This document shows, in pieces, positions 31,899-41,276 of a DNA stretch of 64,000 nucleotides. Each line of letters starts with the position of its first letter. Positions within the stretch are counted from its first letter, which is position 1. Source of the stretch: Aequorivita sp. H23M31 (lineage in GTDB: Bacteria; Bacteroidota; Bacteroidia; Flavobacteriales; Flavobacteriaceae). The DNA is taken from contig NZ_CP034951.1 of assembly GCF_004022485.1 (NCBI RefSeq), positions 2,728,001 to 2,792,000 on the forward strand. Direction: 5' to 3'. The translations under genes were made by a program, and so were the position numbers. Below the pieces are notes generated by a model. That model had not been told where the DNA came from. It saw only the letters and a program-made list of their open reading frames with translations, and did not search any database.

Positions 31899-33797
31899 AT
31901 GAGCGACGCGTTAAAACACGAATGTGGAATTGCCTTAGTTAGATTGTTAAAACCCTTGGATTATTATAAGGAAAAATATGGCACTGCTTTTTACGGGGTA
32001 AATAAAATGTACCTGATGATGGAAAAGCAGCACAACCGTGGGCAGGATGGCGCTGGATTGGCAAGTATAAAGTTGGATATGTCCCCCGGCGAACGATATA
32101 TAAGTCGCATCCGTTCTATTGATCCACAACCTATTCAAGATATTTTTGCGCAGATAAACGAACGTATCAACGTCGAGTTTAAAAGCCATCCAGAATATCT
32201 TACCGATGTTGCCGCTCAAAAAAGGAATATACCCTACCTAGGCGAATTGTTTCTTGGCCATGTGCGCTATGGAACCTTTGGGAAAAACAGTGTTGAAAAT
32301 GTACATCCCTTTCTTCGCCAGAACAATTGGATGCACCGAAACCTCATTATTGCAGGAAATTTCAATATGACAAACACGAATGAGTTGTTTGACAATCTTA
32401 TAAAACTGGGTATGCATCCAAAAGAAAAAGCTGATACCGTTACCGTTATGGAGCGAATTGGCCATTTTTTGGATGATGAGGTTAGAAAGCTTTATAAAAA
32501 TGCCAAAGCCCGAGGCATGAACAAGCAGGAGGCTTCCCCTTATATTGCGGAAAACCTTAAACTAGGCAAAATCCTTCGGAAATCCTCTTCCAATTGGGAT
32601 GGAGGGTATGTAATGGCAGGTTTGTTGGGTCACGGAGATGCCTTTGTTCTCAGGGATCCAGCCGGAATTAGACCAGCTTATTATTATCAAGATGAGGAGA
32701 TTGTCGTAGTCGCCTCAGAGAGACCCGCCATTCAAACATCTTTTAATATAGCTTTTGAAGATGTAAAGGAATTGGAGCCTGGGAATGCGATTATAATTAA
32801 AAAGAATGGGCACGTTAAGATTTCACAAATACTTTCTCCATTAGAGCGTCGCTCGTGTTCTTTTGAGCGTATCTATTTTTCTAGAGGAAATGATGCCGAA
32901 ATCTATGAGGAGAGAAAAATGCTAGGTAAATTGGTCATGCCCAAAGTATTAGAGGCAATTGATTACGATACCGAAAATTCCGTTTTTTCATTTATCCCAA
33001 ATACAGCCGAAACTTCCTTTTATGGAATGTTGGATGCTGCCCAAGATGAGCTAAACAAGCAGAAAAATGAGGCAATTATAAAAGAGCGAAAAACCCTTAA
33101 CCTAGATCGTCTTCATCAAATTCAGGCACACAAAATCCGTACGGAAAAGATTGCGGTGAAAGATGTTAAGCTACGTACTTTTATCACCGATGACAATAGC
33201 CGGGACGATTTGGTAGCGCACGTTTATGACGTTACTTACGGAGTGGTAAAACCAGAGGATAATCTGGTTATTATTGACGATAGTATTGTTAGGGGTACTA
33301 CTTTGAAAAAGAGTATACTCAAAATGCTCGATAGATTGCATCCAAAGCAAATTGTAGTTGTTTCTTCTGCTCCACAAATACGTTATCCCGATTGCTATGG
33401 AATAGATATGGCACGACTAGAAGATCTGGTAGCCTTTCAAGCCGCTCTTGAACTTCACAAAGATCGGGGGACGGAAGCAATAATCCAGGAAATATACGAG
33501 AAATGTAAAGAACAGGTTTCTTTGGAAGATATGGTGGTTGTAAACCATGTGAAAAAACTCTATGCTCCATTTAGTGATGAGGAAATTTCGGATAAAATTG
33601 CTGAAATTATAGGTGCCGAAGGGATAAAAGCGGAGGTTAAGATAATATTCCAAACGGTGGATGATTTGCACAAAGCATGTCCAAAAAACCTTGGTGACTG
33701 GTATTTTACAGGAAACTACCCTACTGCCGGTGGTAATCGGGTGGTAAACAGAGCTTATATCAACTTTTACGAAGGGAATTCAGCACGGGCTTATTGA
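31899..33797 (+). CDS. Amidophosphoribosyltransferase-like protein (PurF paralogue)
   Basis: A 632-residue protein with a class II glutamine amidotransferase domain followed by a phosphoribosyltransferase domain. The likely nucleophile is C9 in KHECGIALVRL, preceded by a short leader as in PurF, and the glutamine pocket shows NRGQDGAGLAS. The PRPP loop VIIDDSIVRGTTLKKS is intact. It is more than 100 residues longer than typical PurF and differs around residues 360-430, where FSFIPNTAETSFYG replaces the usual PurF sequence. It is annotated in Bacteroidota as amidophosphoribosyltransferase, but it may act on another substrate. Confidence 0.82.
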   Translation: MSDALKHECGIALVRLLKPLDYYKEKYGTAFYGVNKMYLMMEKQHNRGQDGAGLASIKLDMSPGERYISRIRSIDPQPIQDIFAQINERINVEFKSHPEYLTDVAAQKRNIPYLGELFLGHVRYGTFGKNSVENVHPFLRQNNWMHRNLIIAGNFNMTNTNELFDNLIKLGMHPKEKADTVTVMERIGHFLDDEVRKLYKNAKARGMNKQEASPYIAENLKLGKILRKSSSNWDGGYVMAGLLGHGDAFVLRDPAGIRPAYYYQDEEIVVVASERPAIQTSFNIAFEDVKELEPGNAIIIKKNGHVKISQILSPLERRSCSFERIYFSRGNDAEIYEERKMLGKLVMPKVLEAIDYDTENSVFSFIPNTAETSFYGMLDAAQDELNKQKNEAIIKERKTLNLDRLHQIQAHKIRTEKIAVKDVKLRTFITDDNSRDDLVAHVYDVTYGVVKPEDNLVIIDDSIVRGTTLKKSILKMLDRLHPKQIVVVSSAPQIRYPDCYGIDMARLEDLVAFQAALELHKDRGTEAIIQEIYEKCKEQVSLEDMVVVNHVKKLYAPFSDEEISDKIAEIIGAEGIKAEVKIIFQTVDDLHKACPKNLGDWYFTGNYPTAGGNRVVNRAYINFYEGNSARAY

Positions 33798-33857
33798 TAG
33801 GTTCTTCCTAGTTTAAAGACGAACTTCTCTTCATAATAAAAAGGAAATTCACCATTT

Positions 33858-34598
33858 TCAAATGCTGGGATTCTGAAGTTCATTAAGGATAACTTCACGT
33901 GTTTCTCTTTTTAATTCCCGTCTATCTTCCAAAGTCATTCCAGTAGTTGGAATTAGCTTTTTAACTTTTACCCGCATTCGCCCGGGACCTCCCTTAAAGA
34001 AAGAATAGGGAAAACGCTTTTTATTATCATGAAATATCATTGGCGCTATGGGAATTTGATGCTCTATCGCCAACCTAAACGCACCATCCTTAAATTCGTC
34101 CAAAATCAAATCCAGATCTTTTGGTACACCACCTTCAGGGAAAATACAAACTCCCAAACCTTCATTTATTCGCTTTTCAGCATTTCTAAAGGCCTCTACT
34201 CTGCTTTTGGTATTGCTTCTATCTACTAGAATACAACTTCGTTTATAAATATATCCAAATATTGGAAATTTCGCCAATTCCTTCTTTCCCACAAACACAA
34301 AGGGATTTTTAGTTGAATAAAACATCAGCATAATATCCGTCATTGAGGTGTGGTTGGCAACAAACAAATAGCTTTCGTTTTTTATGTACTTAACTTCTCT
34401 CTTAATAACGGGGTAGCATCCAATTCCGAAGATTATCGCGCCCGACCAAACCCTAGCTACCTTAAAAAAGAATGGATACCACGAATGTTTTAGAAGACTT
34501 ATAAAAAGAAACGGAAATAAGACGATAGTAACGAGTGCTACTATTAAATAGAACCATACTCGATAGAAGACAGCAAATATATACTGGAGAATTTTCAT
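33858..34598 (-). CDS. plsC: 1-acyl-sn-glycerol-3-phosphate acyltransferase
   Basis: A 246-residue membrane-bound acyltransferase that converts lysophosphatidate to phosphatidate. One or two N-terminal membrane helices are followed by the HX4D catalytic motif in NHTSMTDIML, the CILVDRS motif and the FPEGGVP motif. A TACTTTTG element (34606-34613, minus strand) lies only about eight bases before the start, so the message may be nearly leaderless. Confidence 0.92.
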   Translation of the reverse strand: MKILQYIFAVFYRVWFYLIVALVTIVLFPFLFISLLKHSWYPFFFKVARVWSGAIIFGIGCYPVIKREVKYIKNESYLFVANHTSMTDIMLMFYSTKNPFVFVGKKELAKFPIFGYIYKRSCILVDRSNTKSRVEAFRNAEKRINEGLGVCIFPEGGVPKDLDLILDEFKDGAFRLAIEHQIPIAPMIFHDNKKRFPYSFFKGGPGRMRVKVKKLIPTTGMTLEDRRELKRETREVILNELQNPSI

Positions 34599-34646
34599 CT
34601 ACTTTCAAAAGTAATAATTTCAATGACTCCAATAAATCAAATAAAG

Positions 34647-34654
34647 TACCTTTG
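34647..34654 (+). promoter_or_regulatory. Promoter -7 element of trpS
   Basis: TACCTTTG matches TAnnTTTG and lies 18 bases before the trpS start codon. Confidence 0.6.
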
Positions 34655-34672
34655 CGGAAAATTATCTAAGAA

Positions 34673-35644
34673 ATGTCCAGAATACTAACCGGAATACAAA
34701 GCACAGGAACTCCCCACCTTGGAAATCTGTTAGGAGCACTCATTCCCGCAATTGAAATGGCGAATGACCCAAAGAATGACTCCTTTCTTTTTATTGCAGA
34801 CATGCATTCGTTAACGCAAATAAAAAATGCTGCGACCTTACGGGCAAATACGTACAGTACCGCTGCAACTTGGTTGGCATTGGGACTGGATACAGATCGT
34901 GTAGTGTTTTATCGTCAAAGTGATGTTCCTCAAACTACGGAGTTGACATGGTATTTGAGTTGTTTTTTCCCATTTCAGCGACTCACCTTAGCACATTCTT
35001 TTAAAGATAAGGCGGATCGTTTGGAAGATGTAAATGCCGGATTGTTTACTTATCCCATGTTGATGGCGGCGGATATCTTAATTTATGATGCCGAAATAGT
35101 TCCCGTAGGAAAAGATCAAATGCAGCATATTGAGATCACTCGCGATGTTGCCTCTCGTTTTCATACGCAAATGGGTGAAACTTTTGTAATGCCCGTAGGG
35201 CAAGTCCGAGAAGAAACTATGTATGTTCCCGGAACTGATGGTAGCAAGATGAGCAAATCCAAAGGGAATTATATCAATATTTTTTTAGATGATAAAAAAC
35301 TTCGGAGACAGATAATGGGTATCGAAACCGATAGCACTCCTATGGAAGAACCTAAAGATCCTGATACTTGTAATGTTTTCAATATTTATAAATTGTTAGG
35401 TTCAAAAGAAGAAGTGGCTAAAATGCGTAATAACTACGAAGGTGGTAATTATGGCTATGGACACGCCAAGCAGGCGCTATTTGATTTGATAGTGAACAAA
35501 TTTTCAGAAGAACGTGCTCGATATAATTATTATATGGAAAATCTTTCAGAAATTGACGACGCATTAGCAGCCGGAGCCGCGAAGGCCCATAAAGTCGCCG
35601 ATGATGTTTTGCAAAGAGTAAGAAAAAAATTGGGATACAACTAA
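34673..35644 (+). CDS. trpS: Tryptophanyl-tRNA synthetase
   Basis: A 323-residue class I aminoacyl-tRNA synthetase. The HIGH-like motif is TGTPHLGNLLGA near the N-terminus and the KMSKS motif is GSKMSKSKGN near residue 200. The length fits the compact bacterial type. Confidence 0.97.
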   Translation: MSRILTGIQSTGTPHLGNLLGALIPAIEMANDPKNDSFLFIADMHSLTQIKNAATLRANTYSTAATWLALGLDTDRVVFYRQSDVPQTTELTWYLSCFFPFQRLTLAHSFKDKADRLEDVNAGLFTYPMLMAADILIYDAEIVPVGKDQMQHIEITRDVASRFHTQMGETFVMPVGQVREETMYVPGTDGSKMSKSKGNYINIFLDDKKLRRQIMGIETDSTPMEEPKDPDTCNVFNIYKLLGSKEEVAKMRNNYEGGNYGYGHAKQALFDLIVNKFSEERARYNYYMENLSEIDDALAAGAAKAHKVADDVLQRVRKKLGYN

Positions 35645-35681
35645 AAACCCATTTTCAATATCTTTTTTTTCCGGAAAAATT

Positions 35682-36923
35682 CTACATTCTATAAATCCAA
35701 TCTGCTGGATTGATTTTTGTTTTATTCTTATAAATATAGAATTTCAAAACTGTCCTTCCTTCGGTAGGACTTTTTGCAACAGTTCCTATCTTTTGCTTGG
35801 TAGAGACCTTATCTCCTTTTTGTACTGAAACCGTTCCAAGATTGCTATATACAGAGATATAATCTCCATGCTGGATAAACAGCACTTTGTTCGCACCTTT
35901 AATCACTTGGATAGACATTACCTGACCTTCAAAAATAGCTCGGACTGGGGCATTGTCCTCCGTTGCGATTTCCACACCGCTACTGCTGGTTGTTACATTT
36001 GGAAACTGGGGATGCTGGTGGGTTCCAAAACTTTTAACCACCATTCCCTTCTCCACTGGCCAAGGAAGTTTTCCTTTATTACTGCTAAAACTGGCAGCGA
36101 GAGCTTTATCTTCTGCGGTAAGTGCAAATCCGCCGGCGGCTGCAGGTTCCTTTGTCGGCTTTTTTGAGGCATTTGCCTTTCTATTGGCTTCGGCTATGGC
36201 TGCCTTTATCAAATCATCTATTTCCCTATCAATCTTATCAGCTTCTTTCTGCTTTGCACGAATTTGTGTTGTAAATCTACTCTCATCTTTTTTCAGGGTT
36301 GCAACCAGTTCTTGTTGTGATTTACGTTCCGCAGTTAGTTGTTTTTTGGCAACCTCATTTTCGGCAATTAGTTTTTGTTTGGTTTTTTTCTGTGCAATTA
36401 GACTTTCATTCAGTTTTTGGAGTTCTTCGGTTTTTGCACGTATTCCCTCACCCTGTTTTTTTCGGAATTTCGCATATTGTTTCATATACTGAACTCTTTT
36501 ATAGGCTTGCAAAAAGTTTTCCGAAGACAATAAAAACATAATTCTACTCTGCTGACTTTTACTCTTGTAGGATTTCCGGATCATTTCGGCATAATCGGCC
36601 TTCATAATTTTTAATTCTTCGCGCAGCGAACTTATTTTATCAATATTTCCATTGATGTTCCGCGTGAGCAAATTAGCCTGTTGGTTGGTTACCCGAATCA
36701 GATTTTCTGTTGCGGAAATCCGTTGATTGATGTCTTCTACCTGGGAAAGCACCGATTTCTCTTCTTTTTTAGTTTTGAAAAGCAAGGAATTTATTTGTTT
36801 AATTTCCTGCAAAATCGCTTGGCGCTTCTCCTCGAGTTCCTTTTGTTTATCCACTTGGGCAAACGTTGAGGGAACCACAAGGAAGCATACTAGGACGGCA
36901 AGATATATAGGTAAGTTCCTCAT
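35682..36923 (-). CDS. EnvC-like murein hydrolase activator with degenerate LytM domain
   Basis: A 413-residue periplasmic protein with a signal peptide (ending STFAQ), a long coiled coil (about residues 24-240) and a C-terminal M23/LytM domain. The zinc ligands of active LytM enzymes are missing: the HxGxD site reads SSGVEI (E318 instead of Asp, Ser instead of His), the tyrosine-histidine segment reads VYSNL, and the final HLH motif reads VLKFYI. It is therefore likely to activate an amidase rather than cut the wall, as EnvC does in division. It is the last gene of the TPR-DUF4292-EnvC unit and starts directly after DUF4292. Confidence 0.88.
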   Translation of the reverse strand: MRNLPIYLAVLVCFLVVPSTFAQVDKQKELEEKRQAILQEIKQINSLLFKTKKEEKSVLSQVEDINQRISATENLIRVTNQQANLLTRNINGNIDKISSLREELKIMKADYAEMIRKSYKSKSQQSRIMFLLSSENFLQAYKRVQYMKQYAKFRKKQGEGIRAKTEELQKLNESLIAQKKTKQKLIAENEVAKKQLTAERKSQQELVATLKKDESRFTTQIRAKQKEADKIDREIDDLIKAAIAEANRKANASKKPTKEPAAAGGFALTAEDKALAASFSSNKGKLPWPVEKGMVVKSFGTHQHPQFPNVTTSSSGVEIATEDNAPVRAIFEGQVMSIQVIKGANKVLFIQHGDYISVYSNLGTVSVQKGDKVSTKQKIGTVAKSPTEGRTVLKFYIYKNKTKINPADWIYRM

Positions 36924-37766
36924 TTACAGTTCAATTTTTTCATATCCCGAAGGAATGTCAAATGGAAAACTGATATCTACGTTTAAATCTATTTTTTTGT
37001 AGATCAGTTCTATTTTGGTCTGGGATTGTTCTTCTGTAGTTATAATGGAAATATCCACTGGGAAATATTGCCCACCAATTTGCTGATAATTGCCATAACG
37101 AACGTTTAATATTCGGTCGTGATCTGGCTGGGCTAGTGTTTCCAAAGCTATTCTGAAATTTCCTGGGTTTAGAAAAAGCGAATGTATAAAATTTTCGGGC
37201 TGTCTTTTTGGAAGCAACTTAAACTTCTGTTCAAATATTTCCGAAGAGTATCTGGAGGCATCTAGATGAAAAATCGATTGCCCCAATAAAAGATTTTGCG
37301 CTTGTTCAAAGTTTATGGGAGTTCCAATCCATTCTCCTAACAATGAAAAATCACCTTCAAAATAAGTTTTCCCGATGGTTTCGTAATAACTCACACTTTC
37401 TGGAGTAATCAGCACCTTGGCCAAAGTAATCCCCAATATGGAGGCCTTAACCCAGATAGTTTTATCCTTTTCCATGCGCAGGCTTACGGCTACGCTTTGG
37501 GATTTTTTTTCAGTGTCGTAGCTCAATTGAACTCTTCCCGCCAAGGTTTCAAACTCTGGCATCGTAGTTAGGTGAGAAGCGATAAGATTTTTGGTGGAGG
37601 TTTCCTTAATATCGGTCGTGATTGCTTTAGAAGGGCCACAAGAGGTGAAAATAAAAGTTGCTAATATTCCTACGAGTACAGAAATTCGACGAATTTTAAT
37701 AGGTACCATTCTGTGTACCCATTTAGAATCCGAACCCGATAATAAAACCGATTTTAAATATTTCAT
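36924..37766 (-). CDS. DUF4292 lipoprotein
   Basis: A protein of up to 280 residues with a lipoprotein signal ending FTSCGPSK. Starting at Met20 (37709) would give a more normal signal peptide of 23 residues before the cysteine; the first ATG at 37766 lies four bases after the TPR stop and fits operon coupling, so the start is uncertain. The DUF4292 family has a LolB/LolA-like beta half-barrel, suggested here by ETLAGRVQLSYDTEKKSQSV and VWVKASI-like strands. A role in lipoprotein or lipid handling at the outer membrane is an inference. Confidence 0.85.
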   Translation of the reverse strand: MKYLKSVLLSGSDSKWVHRMVPIKIRRISVLVGILATFIFTSCGPSKAITTDIKETSTKNLIASHLTTMPEFETLAGRVQLSYDTEKKSQSVAVSLRMEKDKTIWVKASILGITLAKVLITPESVSYYETIGKTYFEGDFSLLGEWIGTPINFEQAQNLLLGQSIFHLDASRYSSEIFEQKFKLLPKRQPENFIHSLFLNPGNFRIALETLAQPDHDRILNVRYGNYQQIGGQYFPVDISIITTEEQSQTKIELIYKKIDLNVDISFPFDIPSGYEKIEL

Positions 37767-37769
37767 ATT

Positions 37770-39152
37770 TTAATTCGACGATTGGATTTGGGATGCTTTT
37801 TCAGAATAGAATTTAGCCTTTTTTAAATCGTTTTTGGCAGTATAGGCTACTTGTAGTTGGTTGTAAAAGTCAAATTCCATTTGTGGATCATCAAGTAAAA
37901 AATCTAAGCCCGTTTCCAAACTTTCAATAGCATCCGAAAACTTTTCGAGACCATTGTTGGCAACACCATTCAATAAATACAATAGCGCCTGGGCGGGGAA
38001 AATTTCCAGTCCTTTTTCGCTAAGTGCTGCGGCTTCATTATATTTTTTAACATCTAACTGAAGCAAGAGTGTGTTTTTTAGTAAATTATAATTGTCCAGA
38101 GAATGCGCAATTCCCTTTTCATAGAAATGCAAGGCTTGTTCTTTTTGAGATTTCGACGAAAAATAATCTCCTAACTTCTCATAAACTTTACCGCCATTTT
38201 CTTCTGAAAACAGAGTTGCCATAGCTTCCAAATCCTGTTCATATTCTGGATTTTTATTGACAAACTGAATAAAATCTCCTAGAACCCGATATTTACTTTC
38301 CTCATCGATCTGATTGGAAGAAAAAACGATCTTCATGGATTTCAGGGCTTCTGTAGTATTTCCTTCATCCAAATAAAATTTATAGAGGGCCAAGTGGACT
38401 AGCTGCGATTTTGGATTGCTCTTCAATAGGTTTTTTGCCGTTTCAAAAGCTTTTTCCTTATTGTCTTGTTCACTATAAAGAAATATTAGACTCAAATATT
38501 CCTTTTCATTCTTCGGATTACTATCAATTTTTTGCTCTAAATTTTCAATAGCACCTGCTGTATTTCCCGTTGCCCGATATATTTGCGCACGAAGAGCATT
38601 TCGAATATCACTCTCTCCCCAAATGTTATCTAGTTCGTCCAACTGCGCGATGGCCTCATCATAGTTTTTGGTGAGCGTTAAAAGATTGGCAAGATCTTCT
38701 TTGTAGTCCTCATCATAAGGGATCAACCTTCGTACAAGTGGAAGCGCCTTTTCATAATCCTTTTCTTGGTAGTATAAATCATAAAGATGCTGAAGGACAT
38801 CCAATCGGTCACCTAAAATATCCAAAACCTTTTTATAATCCACTTCTGCCTCGTCATAGACCTTTAAGGCAGCATAATTTTTCCCCATTTCAAAAAAAAC
38901 TACTGCGTTCTCCTCCGGAGTTTTGGCCACGTCTTTTGCTTTATTTAAAGCAGCTAAGGCCAACTCATGATTTTCAATTGCCTTTTGTTTTAAAGCTTCA
39001 AAAAAGTTTTCCTGAAATTTATCTTCTTGTATTCCCAGTTGGTCCATTGGGTTTTGGATGGAATCTGTGGGTTTTTCTTGGGCAATTAGAGCCTTGGGGA
39101 GAAGGAAAACCCCAAAAATAAAAATTGAAAAGAGTATTTTTTTAGTAATCAT
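37770..39152 (-). CDS. Secreted tetratricopeptide-repeat protein
   Basis: A protein of about 460 residues with a signal peptide (MITKKILFSIFIFGVFLLP..IAQ) and at least eight TPR-like helical pairs, such as AVVFFEMGKNYAALKVYDEA and VYEKLGDYFSSKSQKEQALH. The ATG at 39152 is preferred over a TTG at 39164. TPR proteins serve as scaffolds. In many flavobacteria this gene lies between a sugar nucleotidyltransferase and DUF4292/EnvC genes, as here, which suggests a shared role in envelope assembly. Confidence 0.85.
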   Translation of the reverse strand: MITKKILFSIFIFGVFLLPKALIAQEKPTDSIQNPMDQLGIQEDKFQENFFEALKQKAIENHELALAALNKAKDVAKTPEENAVVFFEMGKNYAALKVYDEAEVDYKKVLDILGDRLDVLQHLYDLYYQEKDYEKALPLVRRLIPYDEDYKEDLANLLTLTKNYDEAIAQLDELDNIWGESDIRNALRAQIYRATGNTAGAIENLEQKIDSNPKNEKEYLSLIFLYSEQDNKEKAFETAKNLLKSNPKSQLVHLALYKFYLDEGNTTEALKSMKIVFSSNQIDEESKYRVLGDFIQFVNKNPEYEQDLEAMATLFSEENGGKVYEKLGDYFSSKSQKEQALHFYEKGIAHSLDNYNLLKNTLLLQLDVKKYNEAAALSEKGLEIFPAQALLYLLNGVANNGLEKFSDAIESLETGLDFLLDDPQMEFDFYNQLQVAYTAKNDLKKAKFYSEKASQIQSSN

Positions 39153-39176
39153 AATAAGATTCAAAAATCACTATTT

Positions 39177-39313
39177 CTAATATCCAATGGAGAGCACCTT
39201 TGCCAATCCATCTTAACCAGCTCTAGTGTTTCAGCATCAATTTTTCTGGTTTTCTTTATTTCAGCACCAACCGTTGGATCGAGGTTGATTAGCCAAATTT
39301 CACCTTATTTCAT
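39177..39313 (-). pseudogene. MazF/PemK toxin remnant with large internal deletion
   Basis: The frame from ATG 39313 reads M-K-stop, then GEIWLINLDPTVGAEIKKTR, an exact-looking MazF/PemK N-terminus. The stop (TAA, 39305-39307) is one change from CAA (Gln). Directly after this the sequence jumps to a MazF-like C-terminus: KIDAETLELVK, then, after a frame change, GLAKVLSIGY and the stop TAG at 39177-39179. About 70-80 residues from the middle of the protein are missing. The gene is certainly non-functional. Confidence 0.85.
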
Positions 39314-39517
39314 AAAAATCTTCAAAATCGAGTTCTGTAAAAACCGTTAATTCACCATCGTTTTCATAATCCTGTGAAAGTCTTTCAGCAGCCATCAACA
39401 TTTCTGTTTCAAAATTATTTTTACGAATGGATTTAAGAGTCTTTTCAATCAACCACATCTTTGCTCAATTGGTAATCGTTTAATTTCTTTAAATAATTCT
39501 TTAGCCCCATAATTCAA
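39300..39517 (-). pseudogene. Antitoxin gene of the MazF-type pair, frameshifted
   Basis: The open 3' part (ATG at 39458 to TGA at 39300) gives MWLIEKTLKSIRKNN and ends ELDFEDFYEIR, typical of small antitoxins encoded before MazF in Bacteroidota. The 5' part in another frame reads AKELFKEIKRLPIEQ (about 39460-39508), so a one-base loss near 39459 has split the gene. Its last 14 bases overlap the toxin start. The C-to-T change that creates the toxin stop also changes the antitoxin ending from ETR to EIR. Confidence 0.75.
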
Positions 39518-39545
39518 GATTTTTCGATTAAATGATACTAACAAG

Positions 39546-40562
39546 TTATTTCAACTCCGAATAATCCCCGATGCTAACATTGGTAAACTTTCCATCAAAA
39601 ATAGCATAATTGCCAATCATCGCGCTGTCCAAATGTGCATTTCGGATCGTGGAATTCGTCTGGATAATGCTATTCTTTACCGTGCTGTTTTCAATTATTG
39701 TGTTTTTACCGATCGATGCGTAAGGTCCAACTGTACAGTTTTTTAAAACCACTCCCTCATCAATAAAGCAGGGTTCAAAGATTTTGGAGTTTTCATTTTG
39801 AATATTTTTCGAAATTAACTCCTCATGATCCTCAGAAAGAAAACGAAGCATCCTCTGGTTTGTTTCCACCGTCACTTCCTTATTTCCGCAATCCATCCAC
39901 TCATTAACCGTTCCAGTTTTAAAAACTTTCCCTTGGGCCATCATTCTTTTTATACCATCATTAATCTGGTATTCTCCACCGTTTATGATGTTGTTGTCCA
40001 AAACGTACTGCAATTCCTGTTTAAGCTGTGCCACATCCTTAAAATAGTAGATACCTATAACGGCCTGATCGCTAACATATTCTTTCGGCTTTTCGACCAA
40101 TTCGATTATCTCCTCTTTTTCATTAAGATTTACTACTCCATAAGCCTCTGGATTGTCCACTTTTTTGGTCCAGATTACAGCGTCGGCCTCCTTATCCAAA
40201 TCAAAATCCGCACGGATTAAAGTGTCTGCATAAGCAATAACGGCGGGACCCGACAAAGAATCCTCTGCGCACATTATGGCATGGCCGGTTCCCTTTGGAT
40301 CAAGTTGACGGTAGATACTTGGTTTTGCTCCCAAACCTTTGGCCAATTCCTTTAAACTTTCTACCACTTCATCTCCAAAAAAAGCTGGATCGCCAAGAAT
40401 AAAAGCAATTTCATCTATTTCTTCATTTAAAACTCCCACAATATCTTCTACCAAACGATGTACGATTGGTTTACCCGCAACTGGGATTAATGGTTTTGGT
40501 ACTGTTAATGTATGTGGTCTAAGACGGCTACCTCGACCCGCCATTGGGACAATTATTTTCAT
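39546..40562 (-). CDS. Sugar-phosphate nucleotidyltransferase
   Basis: A 338-residue GT-A-fold nucleotidyltransferase, producing an NDP-sugar from a sugar phosphate. The activation motif is MAGRGSRLRPHTLTVPKPL at the N-terminus, with AYADTLI as the metal site. The C-terminal 80 residues form a short left-handed beta-helix (GPYASIGKNTIIENSTVKNS). Similar to RfbA/ManC-like and GlmU N-terminal enzymes; the exact sugar cannot be read. It is probably used for surface polysaccharide, in keeping with the flippase nearby. A dead MazEF-like module separates it from the TPR gene. Confidence 0.9.
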   Translation of the reverse strand: MKIIVPMAGRGSRLRPHTLTVPKPLIPVAGKPIVHRLVEDIVGVLNEEIDEIAFILGDPAFFGDEVVESLKELAKGLGAKPSIYRQLDPKGTGHAIMCAEDSLSGPAVIAYADTLIRADFDLDKEADAVIWTKKVDNPEAYGVVNLNEKEEIIELVEKPKEYVSDQAVIGIYYFKDVAQLKQELQYVLDNNIINGGEYQINDGIKRMMAQGKVFKTGTVNEWMDCGNKEVTVETNQRMLRFLSEDHEELISKNIQNENSKIFEPCFIDEGVVLKNCTVGPYASIGKNTIIENSTVKNSIIQTNSTIRNAHLDSAMIGNYAIFDGKFTNVSIGDYSELK

Positions 40563-40689
40563 TTATTATTCGTTTATTTTGATATCGTATTTTTCTAATA
40601 TTATTTTATGTAACTGCTGGATAAAAAAACAAAGTATTTTTCAACATTGTTTTTTTACTTGCCGATTCCGGATTAGTTACAAGCCTTTT

Positions 40690-41124
40690 TTATTTTGTTC
40701 CCGTACTTCCAAAACCTCCGGCACCTCGTGAGGTTTCACCCAATTCCTCCACTTCTTCCCAAACCGCCCGTTCGTGTTTGGCAATTACCAGCTGTGCGAT
40801 TCGTTCTCCGTGTTGGATGGTAAAATCGTCGTTAGAGAGATTTACCAAAATTACGCCAATCTCTCCCCGATAGTCCGCATCGATGGTTCCAGGGGAATTT
40901 AGAACTGTAATTCCTTTTTTGGCAGCCAGTCCGCTTCTTGGTCGAACTTGGGCTTCATGGCCGATCGGCAATTCAATGAAAAGTCCCGTTTTTACAATGG
41001 CGCGTTGCAGGGGTTTAAGCGTTGAAGATTCCGTTACACAAGCCCGCAAATCCATTCCGGCAGAAGCGATAGTTTCGTAAGATGGCAACGGGAATCCAGA
41101 ATTGTTTATGATTTTTATTTTCAA
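40690..41124 (-). CDS. dut: dUTP diphosphatase
   Basis: A trimeric dUTPase that prevents uracil incorporation into DNA and supplies dUMP. All five motifs are present: [39 protein letters not shown] and GAGGFGSTG at the end. With the TTG start at 41124 the protein has the standard 144 residues ([17 protein letters not shown]); a GTG at 41166 would add 14 unusual residues. Confidence 0.95.
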   Translation of the reverse strand: MKIKIINNSGFPLPSYETIASAGMDLRACVTESSTLKPLQRAIVKTGLFIELPIGHEAQVRPRSGLAAKKGITVLNSPGTIDADYRGEIGVILVNLSNDDFTIQHGERIAQLVIAKHERAVWEEVEELGETSRGAGGFGSTGTK

Positions 41125-41276
41125 AGTATATTTTTTTTTAAAGTTTTGGCTTCGGGTTTCGATCACTCGACCACCTTCATGCCTTTCTTCGATTTATATT
41201 TTATTCCAGGATTTTCAATTTTTTATAAAATCAACAACAGCTGAGTGGTTCCGATGAAAATGGAATGGTACCGAAG

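Noticed and set aside
35953..36492. Plus-strand frame of 179 codons opposite the EnvC-like gene
   Set aside because: Its serine- and phenylalanine-rich content is what the complement of a Lys/Glu-rich coiled coil gives.
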